Source of the DNA: Mariluticola halotolerans
GTDB taxonomy: Bacteria; Pseudomonadota; Alphaproteobacteria; Rhizobiales; Devosiaceae
Assembly: GCF_021611515.1 (NCBI RefSeq)
Contig: NZ_CP090960.1
Coordinates: 2,542,001-2,606,000, forward strand
Direction of reading: 5' to 3'
Length of the DNA stretch: 64,000 nucleotides
Shown here: positions 26,171-34,744 of the stretch, one piece after another
Layout: the number at the start of each line of letters is the position of its first letter
How positions within the stretch are numbered: the first letter of the stretch is position 1
Translations under genes and position numbers: made by a program
The notes under the pieces: model-generated
What the model was told of the DNA's origin: nothing
The model's database searches: none
The model's input: the letters and a program-made list of their open reading frames with translations, nothing else

Positions 26171-28654
26171 TCAGAAATCCCGCCAGTCCGGTTTGAGCGC
26201 GGTATTGCCACGGGTTTGGAGGTTTGCTGTCTCTGGCCGTTCCTGTCGGAAGGCGGTGGCGTCGGCATGAGATGCCGGGCTGGCTTCTGCGGTGTGGAGA
26301 CGGAAAATCTGGATAATCCGGTCCAGTTCCGCTGCCTGGGCTTCGGTTTTTTCGATGGCGGCATTGGTTTGCTGCACCAATGCTGCATTGTGCCGGGTCA
26401 TTTCGTCCATTTCCCGCACGACCGCATTGATATCGTCAATAGCGCCGGCCTGTGCCTTGGCGTCGTCGGCCATGCCGGTCATCAGGGTTGTGCTCTCTTC
26501 GATGCCGGCAAGCATGCTCGCCAGTTTGCCGGCGGATTCGGCGACAAGGGCGGAACCGTTTTTGACCTCGCCAACGCTTTGCTCGATCAAGACCTTGACC
26601 TCGTCGGAGGCGGTGGCGGCGGATTGCGCGAGGCGGCGCACTTCCTGCGCGACGACGGCGAAGCCCTTTCCGGCGTCCCCGGCGCGCGCGGCTTCCACGG
26701 AGGCATTGAGGGCGAGAAGATTGGTCTGGAAGGCGATATCGTCAATCATGCCGATAATATTGGAAATCCGGGCGCTGGACGCACTGATCTCGGCCATGGC
26801 CGCGTTGGCCCGCTCCATGACCTCGCCGCTTTGGCGGGCCGTCTGGCTGACCGCCTGCGATTTGGTGCTGGCAATATCGGCCTGCCCGGCACTGTGGCGC
26901 ACGGTGTCGGCCAGTTCGGCCATCGCGCCTGAGGTTTGCACAATCGTTGCTGCCTGCTTGCCGGTCCGTTCGGAAAGATCGCTGGCGCCGGTGAGAATTT
27001 CGGTCGTGGCCGTTTTCAACGTGCCCGAGGTGTCGCGCAACTGGCCGACGATTTCGGTCAGCTTGTCGGCCACTGCATTGGTGTCGTTTTTGAGTTTTGC
27101 AAATGCGCCGTCATAGTCGCCCGCGACACGGCGGGTCAGATCGGTTTCGGCAAGGGCGGCGAGCACGTGGCCCGTTTCGCCAATGCCGCGATCAACGGTT
27201 GCCACCAGATTGTTGATCGAGCCGGCAAGGCTGTTGAGTTCGGGGTCGGGAAATTCCACATCGACCCGCCGTGAAAAATCACCGGCCACGGCCGCATCGA
27301 CAACCTCGCCAAAGGCCTGTTGTAGGGCCTGCATCATCAGGGTGTCTTCTTCACGGCGCCGGGCCGCCGCGTCCCGTTCTGCCGCGTCGGTTGAATGATG
27401 CCGGATGCCGGTTTCACGGAAGCTTTCGAAGGCGCGGGCAATGTTGCCGAATTCGTCACCACGCCGTGCACCGCGCACCTCGACATCCAGATCTCCGGCG
27501 GCCAGCCCGGTTATCGCGTCATTGAGCCAGGCGAGGGGTTTTGTGATGGTGCGGGTCAGCAACAGGCTCAGGAGGGCTGCGAGCACTGCCAGCCCCAGTC
27601 CGGTAAGGATCAGGTTGTTGCGTATCGCAATGAGCGGGGCCAAAGCTTCATTCTCGTCCATCAGGGTGACAATGGCCCAGTGCTGCCCTGAAAACGCAAA
27701 CGGGACCGCCGCGACCAGACTTTTCATACCGCGATAATCTGCAGCGGTGCCCAGCGCTGAGGTGCCGGCGAGAGCGCTGGCGACGGCGGGATTGTTGAGG
27801 GTGACCGCCAGCATGTCATTGTCATCGGTGAAACCGGAATCATTGCGCAGTTTGAAATCGGTGCTGACCATCAGGGTTTCGCCGGTCTCCCCCAATCCGT
27901 TGCGGTCGGCCAGAAGGCTGTTGATCCGGGCAATGGGCAGGCGCACGGCAAGAACCCCGATGATTTCACCGGCATCGAATACGGGGGCAGCCATAAAACC
28001 GGCGGACAGCCCGAGAACCACTTCATAGGCGGCAAAATCGGCAAGGGTTACGGTGTCGGGGGCGCTGGCCGCGCGCGCGGCGCGGTAGGCTTCTCCAAGG
28101 GCTGTATCCCACCAGGGTTCGCCACTTTCAGCGAAATTGGTGGCGAAATCGGCGTGTTTATAAACCGAATAGACGAGCTGGCCCTCGGGATTGAACAGGT
28201 AGAGATCGTCATAGGCCCGGGTCCGGGCCAGCCGCAAAAAGGCGGGATGCTGCGCGGCGTGGGTCTGGTCATAGGCATCGTTTTCGCCGGAGGTTGCAAG
28301 CATTTGGCGCTGATCGGCGGGATGGGGATTGTCCTCGAGATAACGCTTTTGCAAGGCGCGGGTGGCATCAGTCCCAAGGGCCGCCCAGCCGCCATCGAAT
28401 GCGCTCACCGCATCAGCGGTCGTTGCCATGCCTGCAAGGATCATCAGGTCCTGGCTGACATTGGTCAGAATGTCGTTGAGCCCGGACGCTTTCTGCGCGG
28501 CGATGGTCTCCAGGTGCTCAAAGCTTCGGGTGGTGAGGGTGTCGGCCATCTGGCGATAGGCGGCGGTGCCCATGCCAGCACAAATCAGCACGGCACCGAT
28601 GATCAGCGTCAGGGGCAGTTTGCGCGCGAGGCGGACCGATGCGAAATTGATCAT
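26171..28654 (-). CDS. Methyl-accepting chemotaxis protein with dCache-like sensor
   Basis: Chemoreceptor of 827 residues. TM1 is at about 10-33, a large periplasmic sensor at about 34-345 contains [19 protein letters not shown] and [13 protein letters not shown] in a double-Cache-like arrangement, and TM2 is at about 350-372. HAMP segments follow, then the signalling hairpin with tip [23 protein letters not shown]. There is no obvious C-terminal CheR-tethering pentapeptide. The ATG at 28654 starts directly before TM1, with GGGAGAA upstream; 38 extra in-frame codons lack a signal and are rejected. It lies at the downstream end of the che cluster. Confidence 0.9.
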   Translation of the reverse strand: MINFASVRLARKLPLTLIIGAVLICAGMGTAAYRQMADTLTTRSFEHLETIAAQKASGLNDILTNVSQDLMILAGMATTADAVSAFDGGWAALGTDATRALQKRYLEDNPHPADQRQMLATSGENDAYDQTHAAQHPAFLRLARTRAYDDLYLFNPEGQLVYSVYKHADFATNFAESGEPWWDTALGEAYRAARAASAPDTVTLADFAAYEVVLGLSAGFMAAPVFDAGEIIGVLAVRLPIARINSLLADRNGLGETGETLMVSTDFKLRNDSGFTDDNDMLAVTLNNPAVASALAGTSALGTAADYRGMKSLVAAVPFAFSGQHWAIVTLMDENEALAPLIAIRNNLILTGLGLAVLAALLSLLLTRTITKPLAWLNDAITGLAAGDLDVEVRGARRGDEFGNIARAFESFRETGIRHHSTDAAERDAAARRREEDTLMMQALQQAFGEVVDAAVAGDFSRRVDVEFPDPELNSLAGSINNLVATVDRGIGETGHVLAALAETDLTRRVAGDYDGAFAKLKNDTNAVADKLTEIVGQLRDTSGTLKTATTEILTGASDLSERTGKQAATIVQTSGAMAELADTVRHSAGQADIASTKSQAVSQTARQSGEVMERANAAMAEISASSARISNIIGMIDDIAFQTNLLALNASVEAARAGDAGKGFAVVAQEVRRLAQSAATASDEVKVLIEQSVGEVKNGSALVAESAGKLASMLAGIEESTTLMTGMADDAKAQAGAIDDINAVVREMDEMTRHNAALVQQTNAAIEKTEAQAAELDRIIQIFRLHTAEASPASHADATAFRQERPETANLQTRGNTALKPDWRDF

Positions 28655-28825
28655 GCGAACCGTATTCTCCCTCGACCGCGCCCGGCTCGTGCCCGGGTGC
28701 AGCTGAAATGCGCGACAACGCCCTTGATTCGGCACAGGAATCGCCAGCATTGCCCATCGGGACGACACTAGTCGCGCAGGCGTAAATCTTTCTTAAACAT
28801 GATATTTAATGTCACTAAAGCAACG

Positions 28826-28851
28826 AAGCCGCCGGCTTTTGCGGGCGGCTT
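28826..28851 (-). terminator. Probable hairpin terminator downstream of cheY2
   Basis: The arms AAGCCGCC (28826-28833) and GGCGGCTT (28844-28851) pair around a 10-base loop, about 30 bases past the cheY2 stop. The following bases on the minus strand are only mildly T-rich, so termination strength is uncertain. It separates cheY2 from the downstream receptor gene. Confidence 0.5.
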
Positions 28852-28881
28852 GCGTTCAGTTTTTTCAAAAACCGGCAGCGT

Positions 28882-29271
28882 CTAGGACAGCGCGCCGATA
28901 ACCGCTTCGATGCGTTTTTTCATTGTGCCGGCATCAAAGGGTTTGATGATGTAATTATTGACGCCACATGCGATGGCTTCCTTGACCTGTTCCTTGTCGG
29001 AACGGCCCGTGGCCATGATGAAGGGCAGGGCGGCGGTGCGCGGATGTTTGCGCAAGACCTTGAGCAGGGTCAGCCCGTCAATATCGTCCATGTTCCAGTC
29101 GGATATGATCAGGTCAAAGCTGGCTTTTTCCAGCTTGGTCAGCGCATCCCGGCCGCTTTTGGCCTCTATGATATCCTTGAACCCGAGCTGGGTCAGAATA
29201 TACTTACAAATTCCGCGCATTGATTGCTGGTCGTCTACGATCAAGACACTGAGTGCACTGGCTTTAGGCAT
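28882..29271 (-). CDS. cheY2: Chemotaxis response regulator CheY2
   Basis: Single receiver domain of 129 residues. The acidic pair DD is in VLIVDDQQSM, the phospho-acceptor Asp in LIISDWNMDDIDG, the switch Thr in MATGRS and the Lys in IIKPF. The SDWNM tract is typical of motor-binding CheY. It follows cheB on the same strand after 94 bases, the place held by cheY2 in rhizobial che operons, where CheY2 is the main motor regulator. The number 2 and the motor role are assigned by position. Confidence 0.9.
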   Translation of the reverse strand: MPKASALSVLIVDDQQSMRGICKYILTQLGFKDIIEAKSGRDALTKLEKASFDLIISDWNMDDIDGLTLLKVLRKHPRTAALPFIMATGRSDKEQVKEAIACGVNNYIIKPFDAGTMKKRIEAVIGALS

Positions 29272-29365
29272 TTTACTCTTTTACTCCCCACGCCACGCAG
29301 GGTCCAAGTCCAAAGTTAGGGACCGAACCTAGGTAAAATCCGTTACTTTTCTCTCAATCGCCATT

Positions 29366-30412
29366 TCAGGCGGCCGATTTCATTTTAGAGAGCGCGTGCG
29401 CCAGTTTGCTGGCAATCGCTTCAATGGGGGCCTGTTCGCAAACGGCACCCTCCTCAAAGGCCACACGGGGCATGCCATAAACGAGGGCTGAGTTTTCGGA
29501 CTGGCCCACCGTATAGGCACCGGCGGCGCGCATCAGTTTCAATCCACGGGCACCGTCACGGCCCATGCCGGTGAGAATCGCGCCAACGGCCATGGGGCCG
29601 ATGGTCTTGGCGACGGATTCAAACAAAGCGTCAACACTTGGCCGATGGCCCGAGATTTCGGTGTCGTCCATAAGCCGGCATTTCAATTGTCCCGAACTGC
29701 GTTCCACGCGCAGGTGCTGGCCGCCCTTGGCGATATAGGCATGGCCCCGCTGCAAGGGCATGCGGTCTGCAGCCTCGACTACCTTGAGAGCCGAGAGATC
29801 GTTGAGCCGCTGGGCGAAGCGGCTGGTAAAGCCTGCGGGCATGTGCTGGGCGATCACGATGGGCGGGCAGTCCATGGGCATATTGGCGAGCACTTCGCGA
29901 ATGGCCTCAACTCCGCCGGTGGAGGCCCCCAGCGCAATCAGCGCCCCATCGGGGGCAGCGGCGGTGGTAACGTGAACGGCCGGTGCGGGGGCGCGCATGC
30001 CCCGGGACCGGGCGGCACTTGCGGCGGCGGCATGCACTTTTTCGCACACCTCAGCGCCAAAGGCGTCAATGCCACCGGCAAGATCGTGGCTCGGTTTGGC
30101 AACAAAATCGACAGCACCTAGTTCAAGCGCCAGCAGGGTTTCCTGGGCGCCCTGCTGGGTCAGGGTCGATACCATGACCACGGGCATGGGCCGCAACCGC
30201 ATCAGCTTGTCGAGAAAGGCCAGCCCGTTCATGTTCGGCATTTCAATATCAAGGGTCAGCACATCGGGATTGAGCTGCTTGATCTTCTCGCGCGCCTCGA
30301 TCGGGTCCTTTGCGGTGCCCACCACCTGGATTTTTGCGTCCTTGCCCAGCGAGCGGGTCAGCACATCCCGAATTAGCGCGGAATCGTCGACCACCAATAC
30401 TTTGACTGTCAT
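29366..30412 (-). CDS. cheB: Chemotaxis methylesterase/glutamine deamidase CheB
   Basis: Protein of 348 residues with an N-terminal receiver domain (acidic DD in VLVVDDSA, phospho-Asp in DIEMPNMNG) and a C-terminal methylesterase domain. The catalytic Ser is in ALGASTGGVEAI, the His in IAQHMPAGFT and the Asp in TGMGRDGARG, so the Ser-His-Asp triad is complete. It removes methyl groups from receptor glutamates when phosphorylated by CheA. It starts in a 4-bp ATGA overlap with the cheR stop. Confidence 0.96.
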   Translation of the reverse strand: MTVKVLVVDDSALIRDVLTRSLGKDAKIQVVGTAKDPIEAREKIKQLNPDVLTLDIEMPNMNGLAFLDKLMRLRPMPVVMVSTLTQQGAQETLLALELGAVDFVAKPSHDLAGGIDAFGAEVCEKVHAAAASAARSRGMRAPAPAVHVTTAAAPDGALIALGASTGGVEAIREVLANMPMDCPPIVIAQHMPAGFTSRFAQRLNDLSALKVVEAADRMPLQRGHAYIAKGGQHLRVERSSGQLKCRLMDDTEISGHRPSVDALFESVAKTIGPMAVGAILTGMGRDGARGLKLMRAAGAYTVGQSENSALVYGMPRVAFEEGAVCEQAPIEAIASKLAHALSKMKSAA

Positions 30413-31269
30413 GCTGCGTCTCGCTTCTTGCCTGCAATAGTTGATTGATAAATTGTTTTGCCGACCAGGGTGAAGGGGCCGCTGCCAGCGGCTATATTTT
30501 CCGAATGGCCGATATAAAGCATGGCACCGGGGGCCAGCATTTCGCCAAGGCGTGAAAACAATTGTGCCTGGGTTGGCTTGTCAAAATAGATTGCCACATT
30601 GCGGCAGAAAATCGCGTCAAACGGCCCGCGCATCGGCCAGGCTTCGTTGAGGTTCAGTGGCTTGAAAAACACCAGATTGCGAATGGCCTCGGGCACACGG
30701 ATCTTGCCGTCACCGGTGCGTTCGAACAGGCGGGCCCGTTCAGCACTCAGCCCGTTCAATTCAGATTCCGGATAAATCCCGGTTGCTGCCTTGGCCAGTA
30801 CATTTGTGTCGATATCGGTTGCCAGAATCTTGAAATCCCAGCGCTTGAGCTCTGGATAGGCATGCATCAGCGCGGCGGCAATGGTGTAGGGTTCTTGCCC
30901 TGTCGAACAGCCAGCCGACCAGATGCGTAGCCGCCGGGCGTTGACGCCCATATTCTGCTTTTCGGCAATCTGCCGGCCGATATAGTCCAGCAGGTGATCA
31001 AAGTGATGATCTTCACGGTAAAACCGGGTCAGGTTGGTGGTCAGCGCATTGACGAAATTCTGCTCATCGGCAGTGGTTGCCCCGCCGCGTTCGAGAAAGT
31101 CGACATAGGCATCAAAGCTGGGCAGGCGCAATGCGCGGATGACCTTGCTCAATCTGGAAACCACAAGGGTCCGCTTTGCATCGCTGAGAGAAATACCGGC
31201 GACCTTGTAAACGCGTCCCTGAATGCGCGCGAACTCGCGATCGCTCAGGGGGTATTCGCCGTTGTCCAT
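30409..31269 (-). CDS. cheR: Chemotaxis receptor methyltransferase CheR
   Basis: S-adenosylmethionine-dependent enzyme of 286 residues that methylates receptor glutamates. It has a small N-terminal helical domain and a Rossmann domain with the SAM motif SAGCSTGQEPYTIA near residue 118. The family strands FDAIFCRNVAIYFDK and GAMLYIGHSENI are also present. It overlaps cheB by four bases. No C-terminal TPR extension is present. Confidence 0.96.
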   Translation of the reverse strand: MDNGEYPLSDREFARIQGRVYKVAGISLSDAKRTLVVSRLSKVIRALRLPSFDAYVDFLERGGATTADEQNFVNALTTNLTRFYREDHHFDHLLDYIGRQIAEKQNMGVNARRLRIWSAGCSTGQEPYTIAAALMHAYPELKRWDFKILATDIDTNVLAKAATGIYPESELNGLSAERARLFERTGDGKIRVPEAIRNLVFFKPLNLNEAWPMRGPFDAIFCRNVAIYFDKPTQAQLFSRLGEMLAPGAMLYIGHSENIAAGSGPFTLVGKTIYQSTIAGKKRDAA

Positions 31270-31366
31270 ATGCCCTCACTCCAAACTCGATATCTGCCGG
31301 TGGGGAAGAACAACTGATCTATGCCGTTGCGCTTGGTGCCGACACAAACCACTGCGGCCGGTCCGG

Positions 31367-32905
31367 TCAACGCTCAGCTATATTCAGTTCCTCTGCCTCA
31401 AAAGTCCGGTCAGCGTCCCCCGCCATGTTGGCTACATCGGTCTCAAAACGCGCGAGGCCAGTGCTGCCAGTGTCAAGGCTGTCCGCAACTATGCCGGTCT
31501 CATTACTTATATTCAGTAAATGTTCCTCAAGCCCCGAGATCAGTCCGGCCAGGGTTTCCACCTGGGCGGCGCTGTCACCGGATCCGGCATGGCCACGCTT
31601 GGCCAGATCCCTGATTTCCTTGGCAGATTTTGATGTGGAGGCCGCAAGTGTGCGCACCTCGTCGGCCACTACGGCAAAGCCGGCCCCCATGTCACCTGCG
31701 CGGGCGGCCTCGATGGCGGCGTTCAGCGCCAGGAGATTGGTGCGGAAGGAGACATCCTCGATGGCGGCAATCATGCTTTCAATCTGGGCGGTCAGGCCGC
31801 CGACCGCGCCAATGGCTTCGGCGGTGCGTCTGGCGGTGTCGCCAGCCTCGCCTGCCAGCATCTGCGCGTCGCGGCTGATTTCGGCAACCTTGCGGGCCGT
31901 TGTGCGGCTGGTGTTGAGGGTCGTACCAACCTCAATCGCCCCGGCCTGGGCCTTTTGCGCCATCTGGCCGATCCGGCTGATCGTTGCCCGATGGGCGTCC
32001 ACAAGCCTTGCGATTTCACCCAGTTTGCGTTCCAGCCCGGCGCGGCGTTCCGCTTCGTCAGCCCGGGCATGGGCCAGGCCCGAAAAGGCGTCGTGAACCG
32101 AGCGCACCTGAAGGCTCAGCCCGGCATTGACGGCGGGCATGTTGCTTTCGCCGGTCGCGCCATTTTGCACAATGCCGTCTATCGCCTGCATGCTGCGGTC
32201 GACCAGTTCAAGCCCGGCATTCAGTTCTTCAAGGGCCGGGAACAGACTGGTCTGTCCGGGGGGGAAACGGAAATCTGTCTGCCCGGATGCCAGGGCGTCG
32301 GTATAGGCGGTCAGATGGCTGCGGCCCACGATCAGGCCGGCGCGGGAAAAGCCTGCGGCGAACCGGTCACCGCCAAGGGGCACAAAGCCGCCATCATAGG
32401 GCCGGGCATTAAGGGTTACCCGCTGCTGGCTGACCCCATCCATTGGTGGCGATTTATAGGTGTCGCCGAAAACCGCGTGCAGGTTTGCGCCGGGTGCTAT
32501 TTCAGGATCAAGAGCGGTCAGCCCCGCGCTCACGAACAGTACATCGCCATGATTATCGGCGATCAATGCGGGCAGGTTGAGGCTGGCAAAGGCGGTTTTG
32601 AAGCCGGCGGCCCGTTCCAGCCGCAGGCAAAGGCTGGCGATCATTGCCTTGACGAATTCGGTCTCGCCCTGATGCACGCTTGCTGTAATTCCCAGCGCAT
32701 CGCCAAGTTCGGACAGGGTCTTGCGGGCCTTGCGGTCGGCCTGGTGTCCGACCAGCAAAAGCCCCAGACTGGCCATCAGCCAGATGCCGGCCGCCACGCC
32801 GATGCCCGCCGGGGTGAGGCCCAATGCGGCTATCGCCCCGAGGCTTGCCCCGAATACCGCAAGCGCGCACAGGCTGCCGCCGAGCGCTAGTGTGACCCGG
32901 CGCAT
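31367..32905 (-). CDS. Chemoreceptor with two N-terminal TM helices and no periplasmic domain
   Basis: Receptor of 512 residues encoded inside the che cluster upstream of cheR. Two close hydrophobic helices (about 7-30 and 34-54) leave almost no periplasmic loop. A cytoplasmic region (about 75-250) includes a PAS-like stretch [21 protein letters not shown]. The methyl-accepting hairpin has its tip [23 protein letters not shown] near residue 400. It probably senses an internal or membrane-linked cue. Its place in the cluster recalls IcpA, the cytoplasmic receptor of the rhizobial che operon; orthology is not established. Confidence 0.88.
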   Translation of the reverse strand: MRRVTLALGGSLCALAVFGASLGAIAALGLTPAGIGVAAGIWLMASLGLLLVGHQADRKARKTLSELGDALGITASVHQGETEFVKAMIASLCLRLERAAGFKTAFASLNLPALIADNHGDVLFVSAGLTALDPEIAPGANLHAVFGDTYKSPPMDGVSQQRVTLNARPYDGGFVPLGGDRFAAGFSRAGLIVGRSHLTAYTDALASGQTDFRFPPGQTSLFPALEELNAGLELVDRSMQAIDGIVQNGATGESNMPAVNAGLSLQVRSVHDAFSGLAHARADEAERRAGLERKLGEIARLVDAHRATISRIGQMAQKAQAGAIEVGTTLNTSRTTARKVAEISRDAQMLAGEAGDTARRTAEAIGAVGGLTAQIESMIAAIEDVSFRTNLLALNAAIEAARAGDMGAGFAVVADEVRTLAASTSKSAKEIRDLAKRGHAGSGDSAAQVETLAGLISGLEEHLLNISNETGIVADSLDTGSTGLARFETDVANMAGDADRTFEAEELNIAER

Positions 32906-33059
32906 GACAAATATCCCGGCAAAATTGCAAAGGACGAAATTAACATGTCGTTAGCTTAAAGAGAGAATGGTTAACCAAACCTCTCCAGCGCGGCTTGTGC
33001 GCAAGATTTTGCTAACCAGACCCTGCCATATCGCGCGCAAGCTTTTGGCGCGAGGGATG

Positions 33060-33650
33060 CTAGAACAATTCGATATCGTCGTGTGCGGGCACCGAGACCT
33101 TTTGTACGCCGGCAATGGCGATTTCTTCGCGTACAAGGTTGGCACCGGTTGCGCTGTCGAGCCGTTTGACGAACACGCGGCCGGAGGAGGGTTTAAACAA
33201 TACCCGTCGCGCGAAGGCACCGCCCACGTCCTGGGCGGAGGATTTATAACCCTCTGCCTTCAGGAATTCGCGAATGAATTCAATATTCTGGGCGCCGATA
33301 TCATTGAGGGAGGCATTGATATTGCCGCCGCCGAAAACCTTGATGTCGAGATTGGCCTTGTTGCCGCTGCCTTTACTGAGAACCGTATTGATCAGTTTTT
33401 CCATGGCAAATGCGCCGTATCGCGCGGATGCGCCATATCTGTCTTTTGCTGCGCCTGATTGTTCGGCGAGCAGAAAGTGGTTCATGCCACCTACCCCGGT
33501 GGAGACGTCACGAATGCAGGCGCTGATGCAGGATCCCAATACGGTTGAAAAGGTGACATCAATTGCGCTGGAAACATGACAGTCGCCCTGATGAATTGTC
33601 GTCACAACGCCGCGGTCGAATTCTGGCGGTAACGAGTCTTGCGATGCCAT
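33060..33650 (-). CDS. cheD: Chemoreceptor glutamine deamidase CheD
   Basis: Deamidase of 196 residues that converts receptor glutamines to glutamates, and in some bacteria binds CheC-type phosphatases. The catalytic Cys and His lie in LGSCISACIRD and GGMNHFLL, as expected for the family. The C-terminal half carries VFGGGNI and the long strand FVKRLD. The ATG at 33650 has AGGGG upstream; a TTG two codons earlier is unlikely. It lies 154 bases upstream of the receptor gene. Confidence 0.94.
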   Translation of the reverse strand: MASQDSLPPEFDRGVVTTIHQGDCHVSSAIDVTFSTVLGSCISACIRDVSTGVGGMNHFLLAEQSGAAKDRYGASARYGAFAMEKLINTVLSKGSGNKANLDIKVFGGGNINASLNDIGAQNIEFIREFLKAEGYKSSAQDVGGAFARRVLFKPSSGRVFVKRLDSATGANLVREEIAIAGVQKVSVPAHDDIELF

Positions 33651-33806
33651 CCGCAACCCCTAAATACAAACTCTGGACTTAAACCTAGTGAGAGAAACGT
33701 TAGGGAATTGCTAACCACGCCTCAAATCATCAACTAATTCACGCAGGCGCAAAGTCACGTTTACTATTTTTCGCGTAAAGTAGCTTTCGAACGTCAGGGA
33801 AGACAT

Positions 33807-34160
33807 ATGTCGCTTGAAAGACTAGCCAAAGAACTCGAAGAAACCGCCCGCCAGACATCGGTTATGGTTGAAGGGATAACAGACGCATTGGCCGTTCTCG
33901 CTGAATCGAGAGCGGATGCGGATGCCACCCGGGAACTTGTGGCTCAAAAGATTATTGTTGCTCTTCAGGGGCAGGACCGTATCGAGCAGCGCTGCCGGAA
34001 CATGGCGGAGGCTGTGCGGCATCTTGTTGCCTCTGACAGAAACATTGATCATGCGCGTTTCGACGAAATCTGGGCGCATCTGGCGCTTGACGAACTGGCG
34101 GTGCCCGAACTCTCGGGCATAGCGGGACGAACCCAGAGCGGTGAGGTTGATCTGTTCTGA
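33807..34160 (+). CDS. Candidate CheT/CheZ-like CheY-P phosphatase
   Basis: A mainly helical protein of 117 residues on the plus strand between cheD and cheW, both of which are on the minus strand. Around residues 54-64 it reads LQGQDRIEQRC, which contains Q-D-x-x-x-Q, the motif of CheZ, whose Asp and Gln are catalytic in CheY-P hydrolysis. A D-x-x-x-Q motif is also reported for CheT of Sinorhizobium meliloti. The C-terminus ends in acidic and hydrophobic GEVDLF, reminiscent in kind of the CheZ tail that binds CheY. The predicted helices flanking the motif fit a short helical hairpin. Function is inferred from motif and context; overall similarity to CheZ is too low to assert homology by eye. 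Confidence 0.72.
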   Translation: MSLERLAKELEETARQTSVMVEGITDALAVLAESRADADATRELVAQKIIVALQGQDRIEQRCRNMAEAVRHLVASDRNIDHARFDEIWAHLALDELAVPELSGIAGRTQSGEVDLF

Positions 34161-34182
34161 GCGGATCCGGTCTGTGTCATCA

Positions 34183-34214
34183 AAAAAAGCGCCGGCGAGG
34201 ACCGGCGCTTTTTT
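34183..34214. terminator. Bidirectional intrinsic terminator between the CheT-like gene and cheW
   Basis: The arms AAAAAAGCGCCGG and CCGGCGCTTTTTT pair perfectly around a CGAGGA loop. GC-rich stem and T tract are present on both strands, so it ends the plus-strand CheT-like transcript and the minus-strand cheS-cheY1-cheA-cheW transcript. The che cluster is therefore at least two minus-strand units. Confidence 0.95.
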
Positions 34215-34234
34215 GTTTGTTCTGCTGGCAGGGA

Positions 34235-34720
34235 TCAGGTTTCGATCTGTGCGCCGGCGACAACAGCATGCAGGTCGATCAGGCCAACCATCTGGCCATC
34301 ATGGGTGATGATGCCGGAAAGCAGATCGGTATCGATAGAATTGCCTTCAGGGACATTGTGAATGTCATCTTTTGAAATCGTCAGAATGTCGCTAACCGCA
34401 TCAACGAGAATGCCGACCCATTTTTCGCCCACGGACATGACCACGACCACATGGGTCTTGGTGGGGGAGGTCTGACCGTCGCCGAAGCGGGCGCGCAGGT
34501 CAAAGATCGGGACAATCGTGCCGCGCAGGTTGATCACGCCGACAACGAATTCGCGGGTATTGGGCAGGGGGGTTGCCCCGTTCCAGGCCCGGATTTCGCG
34601 GACAGTGGTGATTTCCACGCCATAAATCTGTTCGCCGATCGAGAAAGCGATCAGCTGCAGGCTTCTGGTCTCGGCGGCGTGGCCGTCATCGACTTCATTG
34701 TTTATTTCAAGCGCTTCCAT
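34235..34720 (-). CDS. cheW: Chemotaxis coupling protein CheW
   Basis: Adaptor of 161 residues made of one SH3-like CheW domain joining receptors to CheA. It reads LIAFSIGEQIYGVEITTVREIRAW at the start of the domain, then VGVINLRGTIVPIFDLRARFG, both typical. GAGGAA precedes the ATG. It is last in the cheS-cheY1-cheA-cheW unit, 24 bases after cheA and followed by a strong terminator. Confidence 0.96.
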   Translation of the reverse strand: MEALEINNEVDDGHAAETRSLQLIAFSIGEQIYGVEITTVREIRAWNGATPLPNTREFVVGVINLRGTIVPIFDLRARFGDGQTSPTKTHVVVVMSVGEKWVGILVDAVSDILTISKDDIHNVPEGNSIDTDLLSGIITHDGQMVGLIDLHAVVAGAQIET

Positions 34721-34744
34721 GATTCCTCGCTTTCAACCCGGCGG

